Shown: positions 42,742 to 50,840 of the stretch, piece after piece | How positions within the stretch are numbered: the first letter of the stretch is position 1 | Layout: the number at the start of each line of letters is the position of its first letter | Source of the DNA: Arthrobacter tumbae | GTDB taxonomy: Bacteria > Actinomycetota > Actinomycetes > Actinomycetales > Micrococcaceae | Assembly: GCF_016907495.1 (NCBI RefSeq) | Contig: NZ_JAFBCC010000001.1 | Span: 1,488,001 to 1,552,000, forward strand | Reading direction: 5' to 3' | Length of the DNA stretch: 64,000 bases | The notes under the pieces: generated by a model | What the model was told of the DNA's origin: nothing | The model's database searches: none | Seen by the model: only the letters and a program-made list of their open reading frames with translations | Position numbers and translations under genes: made by a program

Positions 42742-43881
42742 CTAGGAAACTCCCGGACCTCTTGTGTACGTTCCACAAAGCTCAAGGAACCGTGAATTCG
42801 CCTCGGGTTCGCCGATGCTCACCCTGATGCCTTCCACGCCGAATGGCCGGACGGAGAGGGCCTGTTGTTCGGCCAACGCTGCGAATTCGGAGGTGTTTTC
42901 TCCGAGTGCCAGCCAGATGAAGTTCCCCTCGGCCTCCGGTACCTGCCACCCGAGGCGATTAAGCCCATTGACCACGCGGATGCGCTCGTCAACGATGGAC
43001 TGCACCCGTTCCCGGACCTCATCGATGTGCTGCAGGGAGGTGACTGCCGCATGCTCGGCAATCTGGGACACCGCGAAAGGGGTCGCGCTGACGCGAAGGT
43101 GCTCGGTGAGTGCCGACTGGGAGATGGAGTACCCGACCCGTAGCCCGGCAAGACCGTGCGCTTTGGAGAAGGTGCGAAGGACAATGACGTTGGGGTAGTC
43201 GCGGTAAAGCTGAAGACCTTCGACGGCGTCTTCTTTCCGGACAAACTCCACGTAGGCCTCGTCCAGCACCACGATGATGTTTCGCGGCACCCGGGCGAGG
43301 AAGCCGCGCACTTCCTGCTCGGTCAACGCCGGGCCCGTCGGGTTGTTCGGTGTGCACAGGAGGATGACCCGCGTGCGGTCGGTGATTGCGGATGCCATCG
43401 CATCGAGATCATGGGACGAATCCGGAAGCAGCGGGACCTGCACGCTCATGGCTCCGGCCAGTCCAACGCAGATCGGGTACGCCTCGAAGGACCGCCAGGG
43501 GTAGATGACTTCGTCGGGTGCATCGTAATCGTTCTGGCCTGCGAATGCGGCGAGGATCTGGTTCAGTGCGCCGAGGCTTCCGGCGCCGGTGACGATGTCC
43601 TCGGGCGGCACTCCGAGAAAGGCCCCGAGCCCGGTGCGCAGTGTTGTGGTCATCGGGTCCGGATAGCGGTTGACTGCCGTCTGGCTGCCAATCGCCTGGA
43701 GCACCGCCGGGAGCGGTGGAAGCGGGTTCTCGTTTGAAGAGAGCTTGAAGCTTTCAAGACCTTCGATCACTACCGGGGGTTTCCCGGCGGCGTAACGGGG
43801 TAAACGGCCAAGTACGCTGCGCGGGTGGATGCGGGTGACCTCGTCCGCAGCAGCGTCGGTGTGGTGTTCGGGTGCACTCAT
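42742..43881 (-). CDS. Histidinol-phosphate/aromatic aminotransferase
   Basis: A 379-residue PLP enzyme of the HisC family. Visible are FKLSSNENPLPPLPAVLQAIG, NRYPDPMTTTLRTGLGAFLG, DIVTGAGSLGALNQILAAF, PNNPTGPALTEQEVRGFL, VVLDEAYVEFVR and the PLP lysine in VLRTFSKAHGLAGLRVGYSIS. In Actinobacteria a second HisC-like gene often encodes the phenylalanine aminotransferase Pat; with no other his gene nearby that reading is at least as likely. The ATG has no ribosome site but a possible -10 (TACGCT) eight bases away, suggesting a leaderless mRNA. Confidence 0.85.
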   Translation of the reverse strand: MSAPEHHTDAAADEVTRIHPRSVLGRLPRYAAGKPPVVIEGLESFKLSSNENPLPPLPAVLQAIGSQTAVNRYPDPMTTTLRTGLGAFLGVPPEDIVTGAGSLGALNQILAAFAGQNDYDAPDEVIYPWRSFEAYPICVGLAGAMSVQVPLLPDSSHDLDAMASAITDRTRVILLCTPNNPTGPALTEQEVRGFLARVPRNIIVVLDEAYVEFVRKEDAVEGLQLYRDYPNVIVLRTFSKAHGLAGLRVGYSISQSALTEHLRVSATPFAVSQIAEHAAVTSLQHIDEVRERVQSIVDERIRVVNGLNRLGWQVPEAEGNFIWLALGENTSEFAALAEQQALSVRPFGVEGIRVSIGEPEANSRFLELCGTYTRGPGVS

Positions 43882-43985
43882 GTGCACAAGCGTACTGGTC
43901 CGGGCATGCACGACGGGCGCCGGTGGAACACCGGAATTCCTGCTGGATCGGCGAATCACAACCGTGGATGTGACAGCATTGGTGC

Positions 43986-44390
43986 ATGCTTCGGTTCATC
44001 GTGAGGGTACTCATCAATGCACTTGCCTTATGGGTGGCCGCCTGGCTGCTGCCCGGCATAGAGGTGGGCTCGGAAGCCGCCGCTGAAGTGTCCACCAATG
44101 AAACCGTCGCTAGCGTGCTCTCCTACCTCTTCGTTGGTCTGGTGTTCGGGATCGTCAACGCGCTCGTCAGGCCCGTCGTGTCCCTGCTCTCGCTGCCCCT
44201 GACTATCCTTACGCTCGGACTCTTCACGATCATCATCAATGCGGGCATGCTCATGCTCACCTCCTGGCTCACCTCCTTCACCCCTATCGGCTTCCTGGTG
44301 GACGACTTCTTCTGGACAGCGATCCTGGGAGCGATCATCATCAGCCTTGTCTCACTTGTCGCGGGATCGATCACCGGAACCAGACGATAG
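43986..44390 (+). CDS. Phage holin family IV-like membrane protein
   Basis: A 134-residue protein with four hydrophobic segments (about 2-25, 45-66, 70-98 and 108-130), matching the mycobacterial phage holin superfamily IV seen in many bacterial chromosomes away from prophage. FVGLVFGIVNALVRPVVSLLSLPLTILTLGLFTIIINAGMLMLTSWL is the conserved middle. No phage genes are nearby, so a housekeeping membrane role is more likely than lysis. The 3' end overlaps the converging hydrolase gene by 39 bases. Confidence 0.85.
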   Translation: MLRFIVRVLINALALWVAAWLLPGIEVGSEAAAEVSTNETVASVLSYLFVGLVFGIVNALVRPVVSLLSLPLTILTLGLFTIIINAGMLMLTSWLTSFTPIGFLVDDFFWTAILGAIIISLVSLVAGSITGTRR

Positions 44391-45614
44391 CCCTGGAGTC
44401 AGCTTCGGCTCGTTGCGCGGCGCAGGCTGCGGGCCCAGCAGCGGCGGGCGGGTGACCTGGAAAACGTGACGCTTGGCTGTGGACCCCGCGACAGCCGCGC
44501 CGAGCGCTGCAGTGATCGGTGCAATCGAAGGATGAGAACTCAGGTCCACGGCCCGCGCTCCTTCGCGGTAGCTGTCGATCTTGTGGGCAGGGCCGAAACC
44601 GAAATCTTCTCCTTCTCGCAACTTAGCCTGGTGGTCAAGGACCACGGAGACTTGATTGGGCTGATCTTCGCGTGGAACCAGGTCGACATGGGGCACGATG
44701 TCCCAGGTATGGGCGAGATGGAGGAATGTGGTTCCCTCAGGGGCCTCTTCCAGTTCCACCGGCGATCCTGCCGTCACCACATGAGCAATTGAATACTTCT
44801 CAGCGACGGGGCCGCTGTTGGCAAGGTTCATCGCGTGCATGCCGCCCTGGCTGTAGCCAACGAGAACAACGTCGGCGCCTTTTGCGGCGTCTACTTCCTC
44901 CAACGCGCGACCCACTGCATCGCCGACATACGCGCTGTCTACAGCTCGCGCCTCTGTCACCCCGTGGAAACTGAAAGGTTCCTCCCAGCTGCTCCCTTCC
45001 GATCCTGGAATCACCACAACGTAGGTAGGTCCTGACTCGCCGGCTACCTCGAGGACTTCGAAGGCACTTCCCGGCTCCTTGGTGGCGTGCGAAACCTGTG
45101 CCAATAAGTCATCGACGGTTCCATCCAACCGTGTGGTCTCGGATCGGGTGTGCTCCAGGCTTAACGGCGCAGCTAACAGGAGTGCCGACCCGGAAGGAAC
45201 TCCGACAGTCCGGATGTCACCGATGAGCCCACGAACCACGACATCGGCCGCCTCATACGCGAATCGACTCAACCGGATCTTGTCTGCGGCGTTCCTGAGC
45301 TCAGAGCTGCTGTCGAGAATCTTTTGGTGCGCCAGCACAATCGCTTCTGCGGCCGCCGCGCCGCTTGAAAACGAAGCAGCGGTCGCATCGACGTTGCCTG
45401 CTGTCATCAGCTGGAGGGCCGACAACCGGACGTCCATAGAGGCAACAGCCTCAGCCACACTACTTAGTTCTTCTGCAGCGTCTCCGACAATCTGCGCACC
45501 CCTGTCCAATTCCTCCCATTGGAAGCGGATGTCCCCAACACCACCGATGACTCTGGCAACGCCATCGACATCGGGAGGAGTGTGCACAGGGGTGAGGTCA
45601 TGCTCGGTGCTCAT
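44352..45614 (-). CDS. Alpha/beta hydrolase with WXG-like N-terminal region
   Basis: A 420-residue protein in two parts. Residues about 20-180 are helical (AQIVGDAAEELSSVAEAVASMDVRLSALQLMTAG; SSELRNAADKIRLSRFAYEAADVVVRGL) and resemble WXG100/LXG-type secretion modules. From about 190 an alpha/beta hydrolase follows: GPTYVVVIPGSEGSSWEEPFSFHGV, the nucleophile elbow VLVGYSQGGMHAMNLA, AHVVTAGSPVEL, and HTWDIVPHVDLVP with the likely acid residue. There is no Sec signal peptide. The start overlaps the stop of the small WXG100-like gene by four bases. The pair looks like a type VII secretion substrate with lipase or esterase activity; secretion genes are not in the window. Confidence 0.72.
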   Translation of the reverse strand: MSTEHDLTPVHTPPDVDGVARVIGGVGDIRFQWEELDRGAQIVGDAAEELSSVAEAVASMDVRLSALQLMTAGNVDATAASFSSGAAAAEAIVLAHQKILDSSSELRNAADKIRLSRFAYEAADVVVRGLIGDIRTVGVPSGSALLLAAPLSLEHTRSETTRLDGTVDDLLAQVSHATKEPGSAFEVLEVAGESGPTYVVVIPGSEGSSWEEPFSFHGVTEARAVDSAYVGDAVGRALEEVDAAKGADVVLVGYSQGGMHAMNLANSGPVAEKYSIAHVVTAGSPVELEEAPEGTTFLHLAHTWDIVPHVDLVPREDQPNQVSVVLDHQAKLREGEDFGFGPAHKIDSYREGARAVDLSSHPSIAPITAALGAAVAGSTAKRHVFQVTRPPLLGPQPAPRNEPKLTPGLSSGSGDRSRDK

Positions 45615-45910
45615 CCTTGCGAGCCGCTCGTTGTCTCCCCCATCTGCAGCGCAATTCCGTATCCCTCCATTGATACAGCGGCCTCACGCAAAAGGGCTGA
45701 TGCGGTCCGAAGCCCGGACTCCCGCTCGATCAGATATGAGCGGAAGTTACGTCCCGCCGGAGACTCCCAGTGGATACTCTGAGCAACACCAATCCGCTGT
45801 CGCACGGCGTCGACAACATCGGCCTGTAGGCCCAGGCGTCTCGCGAAGTCGCGTGCCGCCTCGCTGGGCTCCTGCTCACAGGTTGAGCCCGCCGCCATAC
45901 TGCGATACAT
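45611..45910 (-). CDS. WXG100-like small protein
   Basis: A 99-residue helical protein. HWESPAGRNFRSYLIERESGLRTASALLREAAVSMEGYG matches the W-x-S-x-A-G-x-x-F-R form seen in actinobacterial WXG100-like proteins that travel through ESX/type VII systems, usually as partners of larger toxins or enzymes. A GGAGGG site lies eight bases before the ATG (MYRSMAAGST). It is coupled (ATGA) to the hydrolase gene, which fits a partner or chaperone role. Confidence 0.68.
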   Translation of the reverse strand: MYRSMAAGSTCEQEPSEAARDFARRLGLQADVVDAVRQRIGVAQSIHWESPAGRNFRSYLIERESGLRTASALLREAAVSMEGYGIALQMGETTSGSQG

Positions 45911-46080
45911 GCTCCGCACCCTCCTCACCTTGCTGTTGTAGCTACCAACGACGCTAGGCGCGGACGGAGGCCGGGCGCTTCGCAGGTGGGGCGTATGTTG
46001 ATATCCCGCAGGAATCCTGTGCCTGTGGAGGAGTCGTCACGCTTGGAGCGCATACCGCCGGTCATGGAATGATTGGACCC

Positions 46081-47520
46081 ATGCCGCACACTCCTTCCTC
46101 CCGGGTCAACCTTGCGTCCGTAACGATTCACCAGGTTGACGGCCAAGTGCCTATTGCCCTTGGGCCCCTCGACGGGAGATACCGCCCAGCAGTCGCTCCT
46201 TTGGTTGACTACCTGTCCGAAGCTGCACTCAACCGGGATCGCGTTCACGTCGAAGTGGAGTGGCTCATCCACCTCACCCGCAAGAGTGTCCTGCCCGGAA
46301 CGGCTCCACTCACAGACGTTCAGGAAGCAGCGCTCCGGGAGATTGTCAGTACCTTCGACGGCAGCGCCGTCAGCGAGCTTGCCGAAATCGAGCGGGTCAC
46401 TGTGCATGACGTCAAGGCCGTCGAGTACTTCATCGGAAGCCGGCTTGAAGGCATCGGCATCAGCCGCCTGAAGCCCCTCGTCCACTTCGGCTGCACCTCA
46501 GAAGACATCAACAACCTGTCCTATGCTCTCGGCGTGAAGGGCGCGGTGGAAGACATCTGGCTTCCCGCGGCGGAGTCGCTCGTGAATCAGGTCAAGGCGA
46601 TGGCCGAAGAATCCCGGGCAGTCCCCATGCTTTCCCGGACCCATGGACAGCCGGCCACACCCACCACCCTCGGCAAGGAGCTCGCCGTCGTGGCGCACCG
46701 CCTGGCCCGGCAGCTCGAGCGCATACGCCGGACGGAGTACCTGGGGAAGATCAACGGAGCAACCGGCACCTTTGCCGCTCACGTCGCCTCCGTGCCGCGC
46801 GCCGAATGGCAGGCCGTCGCCAGAGAATTCGTGGAGGGCCTCGGCCTGACCTGGAACCCGCTGACCACCCAGATCGAATCCCACGACTGGCAGGCGGAAC
46901 TGTACGCCGACGTTGCCCGCTTCAACCGCATCCTGCACAACTTCTGCACGGACGTATGGAGCTACATTTCCATCGGCTACTTCGCGCAGGTGCCGGTAGC
47001 GGGAGCAACCGGTTCCTCCACCATGCCGCACAAGGTCAATCCCATCCGCTTCGAGAACGCGGAGGCGAACCTCGAGATCTCGTGCTCCCTGCTGGATGTC
47101 CTGGCCTCCACCCTGGTGACCTCACGATGGCAGCGCGACCTGACTGATTCCTCCTCCCAGCGCAACATCGGCGTGGCCTTCGGGCATTCAATGCTGGCCA
47201 TCTCGAACGTCTCAAAGGGGCTTGAGCGCCTGGACGTCGCGGAGTCGGTACTGGCCGCTGATTTGGACACCAACTGGGAGGTCCTCGGTGAAGCCGTGCA
47301 GATGGTCATGCGTGCCGAGGCAATCGCGGGAACCCCGGGCATGGAAGACCCGTACGAGCGGCTGAAGGACCTCACCCGCGGACAACGCGTGGACGCAGCG
47401 CGAATGCGTGAGTTCGTCCTTGAACTGGGGCTCTCCGCGGAGGCCGAGGAACGGCTGCTCGCGCTGACACCGGCAACCTACACCGGCATCGCGGAACACC
47501 TGGTGGACCACCTCCGCTAA
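46081..47520 (+). CDS. purB: Adenylosuccinate lyase
   Basis: Splits adenylosuccinate and SAICAR in purine synthesis. About 479 residues, of the E. coli PurB type: IALGPLDGRYRPAVAPLVDYLSEAALNRDRVHVEVEWL, HDVKAVEYFI, HFGCTSEDINNLSYAL, MLSRTHGQPATPTTLGKELAVVAHRLARQ (catalytic histidine) and the fumarase-superfamily signature GSSTMPHKVNPIRFENAEANLEIS. The ATG at 46081 (MPHTPSSRVNL) is preferred; 46069 is an alternative. The stop overlaps the converging RNA-ligase-like gene by four bases. Confidence 0.94.
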   Translation: MPHTPSSRVNLASVTIHQVDGQVPIALGPLDGRYRPAVAPLVDYLSEAALNRDRVHVEVEWLIHLTRKSVLPGTAPLTDVQEAALREIVSTFDGSAVSELAEIERVTVHDVKAVEYFIGSRLEGIGISRLKPLVHFGCTSEDINNLSYALGVKGAVEDIWLPAAESLVNQVKAMAEESRAVPMLSRTHGQPATPTTLGKELAVVAHRLARQLERIRRTEYLGKINGATGTFAAHVASVPRAEWQAVAREFVEGLGLTWNPLTTQIESHDWQAELYADVARFNRILHNFCTDVWSYISIGYFAQVPVAGATGSSTMPHKVNPIRFENAEANLEISCSLLDVLASTLVTSRWQRDLTDSSSQRNIGVAFGHSMLAISNVSKGLERLDVAESVLAADLDTNWEVLGEAVQMVMRAEAIAGTPGMEDPYERLKDLTRGQRVDAARMREFVLELGLSAEAEERLLALTPATYTGIAEHLVDHLR

Positions 47521-48041
47521 GCGGTTGCGCTGCCGAGCGCCGTCGTCGTTTTTTCATGGCTGTCCCAGCGCCGCAGGGAGCGGAGAAGGAGCCGGCCGCG
47601 ATCACCGGGCAGGAGATCGACCGCCTGGGCAACCTGCCCCGAGTTCATGCCGCGCGCGAGCGTGATGTGCGGTACCCAGCGGTTCGGGACGCAGTTGCCC
47701 GCGACATCCGGCACGTCGCCCAGAGCCGCGTGCACGGCTCGATGAAGGCCACAAAGAGCTTCGCTGACGACGCCGAGGCGCGCCAGTACCTGCCCCCGCC
47801 CGGTTCGGAAAAGAACCAGACCAGCTGTGTGGATGGGAAGCGGCAGCACCCCGGCGAGCGCCGCAAGGGCCACGTCATACTGAGCCGGAATCCGTGGCGC
47901 AGCGAGCAGGGTGATGTGAGCGCGGTTCGAGGCCGCGGTGTGCCTGGCCTGGGAAGGTAAGCCGGCCTGCTTGAGGATGTCCCAGTCTGAACGCAGGAGC
48001 TCCTCCCCCGTTACATCGAGGAGGAGCTCCACGCTGTCCAC
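47517..48041 (-). CDS. 2'-5' RNA ligase-like (2H phosphoesterase) protein
   Basis: A 174-residue 2H phosphoesterase. The two His-x-Thr/Ser-type motifs are RAHITLLAAPRI and RWVPHITLARGM, separated by about 80 residues as the fold needs. Family members act on cyclic phosphates or 2'-5' linkages in RNA. The GTG start (VDSVELLLDVTGEEL) lies two bases after the FHA gene stop, implying coupling. It overlaps the end of purB. Confidence 0.82.
   Translation of the reverse strand: MDSVELLLDVTGEELLRSDWDILKQAGLPSQARHTAASNRAHITLLAAPRIPAQYDVALAALAGVLPLPIHTAGLVLFRTGRGQVLARLGVVSEALCGLHRAVHAALGDVPDVAGNCVPNRWVPHITLARGMNSGQVAQAVDLLPGDRGRLLLRSLRRWDSHEKTTTALGSATA
47537..47549 (+). repeat. Gene-end 13-mer, copy 3
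   Basis: GCGCCGTCGTCGT starts 17 bases after the purB stop and is followed by a T run (TTTTTC), which supports a role in transcript ending. It lies inside the 3' end of the opposing gene. Confidence 0.65.
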
Positions 48042-48043
48042 GG

Positions 48044-48946
48044 TCAGCGCGGATTCTGCCGGTAGTCGCCGATTCCGAAGGAGCCATCCTCCTCCACCGT
48101 GCCCGATCTCGGATCGTATTGCGGCCGCTGGTAAGCCATCTCCCCGCCGCTGCGGCCGCCGAACGGGCGCCCGTGATCCGCGTATTCCTCGCGGAAGTAC
48201 GCCAGGCACCAGTCACCGAGCTGGACACGTGCGCCGGTTCTCAGGATGGACGGGCCTTCCGACTGGACGCTGCCACGGACAGGCCCGTGCGGCATGAGCA
48301 CGTATTCGTCGTCGGCGTTGTGCTCAACCGTCGCATGCACGGGAAGCAGTCCGTCGAGCACCAGGTCGGCGTCCGGCGAGCTTCCGATCACCAGCTTCTC
48401 CCCGACCAGATTCACTTCACGCGGGACCTGCCCGTTCCAGGTGTCGGAATCCTGCACGAAGATGAGGCGCGGACGCCCGCTGCCCCGCGTGTGGTGGGTG
48501 GTGGTCACCTGGCGCCGGATGCGCCGGTTCACCGTGGGAACGAGGGGGAACGGGGTTGACGGCGGCAGTAGCGGCACGCTCGATTTCCGGCTGACGCCCC
48601 GGATCAGGGGCGCGAGCGCCGTGATCGACCCGGCTCGGATGTGCGATGACCGCGTCATCAGCCGCTGGGCCATTGACGTTTCCACCTTGCCGATACTCAC
48701 GAGGGTCCCGGCGGGACCGGCGATGGTCACAGTGAGCCCCTTGGTGGCCAGGTTCGCTGCGAGCTCGCGGACACTCTCCAGAGAGGGCATACCACCGAAG
48801 CCGGCAACCGACGGATCCTCGCAGTAAATGGTCACCTCGGACCCGGCCGCACTGACGGTGCCATTCGTCGCGCCGGTGGTTGCGCCGTCGTCGTGCTCCG
48901 AGAACGAGAAGGCGAGGTCAATGTCCAGGTGTACCCGCTGCGACAC
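48044..48946 (-). CDS. FHA-domain protein
   Basis: A 300-residue cytoplasmic protein with an FHA phosphothreonine-binding domain at about 180-265 (REVNLVGEKLVIGSSPDADLVLDGLLPVHATVEHNADDEYVLMP), retaining the GSS and H of the binding loop. Residues 1-100 form a separate unknown domain (LAFSFSEHDD; VTIYCEDPSVAGFGGMPSLESVRELAANLATKGLTVTIAGPAGTLVSIGKVE). The GTG start is three bases after the preceding gene's stop. It probably reads a kinase signal; the kinase is not here. Confidence 0.83.
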   Translation of the reverse strand: MSQRVHLDIDLAFSFSEHDDGATTGATNGTVSAAGSEVTIYCEDPSVAGFGGMPSLESVRELAANLATKGLTVTIAGPAGTLVSIGKVETSMAQRLMTRSSHIRAGSITALAPLIRGVSRKSSVPLLPPSTPFPLVPTVNRRIRRQVTTTHHTRGSGRPRLIFVQDSDTWNGQVPREVNLVGEKLVIGSSPDADLVLDGLLPVHATVEHNADDEYVLMPHGPVRGSVQSEGPSILRTGARVQLGDWCLAYFREEYADHGRPFGGRSGGEMAYQRPQYDPRSGTVEEDGSFGIGDYRQNPR

Positions 48947-48949
48947 GGG

Positions 48950-49195
48950 TCAGCTCCGGTGGGTGTCGGAGCCCGCGGCGTCGTTGTCGCTGGTGGTGAC
49001 CCTCACGGTGCCGTTCAGCTTCCAGGTTGCGCGGGGTGCATCCGGTCCGATGTCGCGCGGCACCTCGACGGTCATGTCGATGAAGCTGTAATTGACTGCA
49101 GCGCCCTTGCCGGTGAGATAGGACCACATCTCCTCGGCGAGGTCGGCCCAGTCCCGGATGCTGCGGTTGCTATCAACAGAGGTGTTTTCAGACAT
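48950..49195 (-). CDS. Small protein upstream of the FHA gene, unknown
   Basis: An 81-residue acidic protein with an AAGGAAA site before its ATG. Readable parts are DWADLAEEMWSYLTGKGAAVNYSFIDMTVEVPRDIGPDAPRATWKLNGTVRVTTSD, suggesting one helix and a short beta sheet. It is tightly coupled to the FHA gene and so probably works with it. I do not recognise a family. Confidence 0.7.
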   Translation of the reverse strand: MSENTSVDSNRSIRDWADLAEEMWSYLTGKGAAVNYSFIDMTVEVPRDIGPDAPRATWKLNGTVRVTTSDNDAAGSDTHRS

Positions 49196-49325
49196 GGCGA
49201 ATTTCCTTGCGTACTTTCGGTTCTGTCCGGCGCCCTCTACCCGCCTGACCTGACAAGTCCGAGCCTAACCTGCGCCGGGCCACAAGTGAACCCTCCCGCC
49301 GGGAGCCGGTGCGGTAGCCTGCAGA

Positions 49326-50798
49326 TCAGGCAAGCCACCGCTCAGCCTCGGCAGCGAGCTCCTTCCGGCGCCCAGCATCCATTCGGTCGAGCAGCCGCAC
49401 GCTCATGCTCGAGCGGGGATTCCTGGCCAGCAGCTCCCGGTGATCCGCGACGAACTGCCAGTACAGTGCGTCCCAGACGTGCTGCCAGTCGCCCTGTGGC
49501 AGGTCGCTCATCTTCCGCAGGTAGTTGCTGCCGCTGATGTACGGCTTCGTCGTGATCGCGTTGCCTGCTGCGAACTGGCTCATCGCGTACACGTTCGGGA
49601 CCATCACCCAGTCGTAGGCGTCGATGAACATCGCCATGAACCATTCGTACACGTCATTCGGATCGACACGGAGGAGAATGGCCGCATTGCCGAGCACCAT
49701 CAGCCGCTCGATGTGGTGGGCGTAGCCGGTGTCGAGGACGCGGCGGATGACCGTGTCGACCGGCGCTATTCCTGTGGTGGCGTCATACCAGGACTGATCC
49801 AGGTGCCGGGACATCCGGAGGTGGTTGCTCGTGCGCATGCGCCGCCCGTGCAGCGCATAAGACGCTCGCATGTACTCCCGCCACCCGATGATCTGGCGGA
49901 CGAAACCCTCCACGCTGGCGATCGGCGTGCCATGCCGGCCGGCGTAGTCCAGAGCAATACCGACGACGTCGGCCGGCTTCAGCAGCCCGGTATTCATGCT
50001 CGAGCTGAGAGCTGAATGGAACAGGAACGAGTGGGTTTCAGCGATGGCATCCTCGTACGGGCCGAACAACTCGAACCGTTCGGCGAGGAAAACCTTGAGG
50101 GCGTCCGCGGCCGCTTGGTGCGTGACGGGCCAGTTGAAACCGTTGGCGTCGCCCGGGTTATCCGGAAATTCTTCCGCCACCCAGCTTCGGGCGGTGGCGA
50201 CGTCGTCGTCGGTTTCGCGGCTGTTGGCCGGCAGGGCAGGGACCATGAGCTTCTTCGGAAGCTTCTTCCGGTTCTCGGTATCGAAACTCCACCGCCCGCC
50301 CGAGGGCCCGCCGTCGTCCTCGAGTAGGATCCCCAGCCGCTTGCGCTGCCACTCGTAGAAATTCTGCATCCGCCAGCCGTTGGAAGAGAAATACTGGTCC
50401 AGGTCAGCGTTGGTGCAGATGAATGATGGGGTGTCCTCCATCATCGGCTCGATCGAGAGCTGCCGGAGCGTTCCGGTGAGGCGTTGTGCCAGCCAATCGT
50501 CGACGACGTCGTAATAGGTGCAGGACGTCGCGCCAATCCGCGTGAGCACCTCGGCGAGCGCCGCCTGACTGGAGGTTGCCGAGTCTGTCTCCACGTACTC
50601 GACTTCCCGTCCGGATTCACGCAGCCGGCGCTCGAAAGCGCGCATGCTTGCCCTGTGCAGAAGTAGCTTTTGCACGTGAAACCGGTACTGACGGAAGAAT
50701 AGGTCGTCCTCCACAAGGATGTAACACCGGGAATCCGGTGCATCCAGGTGCTCTTCGAAGAGCTGGTGCGGGAAGATCAGCTGCGCGTGCATGTCCAC
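49326..50798 (-). CDS. Photolyase/cryptochrome homologue lacking Fe-S cysteines
   Basis: About 490 residues related to bacterial (6-4) photolyases of the PhrB/CryB group (deoxyribodipyrimidine photolyase-related proteins). N-terminal antenna-like domain HAQLIFPHQLFEEHLDAP, FAD region with FVRQIIGWREYMRASYALHG, YAHHIERLMVLGNAAILLRVDPNDVYEWFMAMFIDAYDWVMVPNVYAMSQFAAGNAITTKPYISGSNYLRKMSD. The reference group coordinates a [4Fe-4S] cluster through four cysteines in the C-terminal half; here that half has none, and the usual C-x-x-C stretch after MSD is DLPQGDWQHVWDALYW. Starts at a GTG (50798) or the ATG two codons later, with a TACTAAT -10 box close by. Light-driven repair or sensing is likely. 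Confidence 0.85.
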   Translation of the reverse strand: MDMHAQLIFPHQLFEEHLDAPDSRCYILVEDDLFFRQYRFHVQKLLLHRASMRAFERRLRESGREVEYVETDSATSSQAALAEVLTRIGATSCTYYDVVDDWLAQRLTGTLRQLSIEPMMEDTPSFICTNADLDQYFSSNGWRMQNFYEWQRKRLGILLEDDGGPSGGRWSFDTENRKKLPKKLMVPALPANSRETDDDVATARSWVAEEFPDNPGDANGFNWPVTHQAAADALKVFLAERFELFGPYEDAIAETHSFLFHSALSSSMNTGLLKPADVVGIALDYAGRHGTPIASVEGFVRQIIGWREYMRASYALHGRRMRTSNHLRMSRHLDQSWYDATTGIAPVDTVIRRVLDTGYAHHIERLMVLGNAAILLRVDPNDVYEWFMAMFIDAYDWVMVPNVYAMSQFAAGNAITTKPYISGSNYLRKMSDLPQGDWQHVWDALYWQFVADHRELLARNPRSSMSVRLLDRMDAGRRKELAAEAERWLA

Positions 50799-50840
50799 AC
50801 ATTAGTACTGACTGTCAGGGCGGACTGCCAGACTGGGGCC

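Noticed and set aside
43986..44390. Holin-like gene as a sign of prophage
   Set aside because: No capsid, tail, integrase or lysin genes are nearby, and this family is common as a chromosomal membrane protein.
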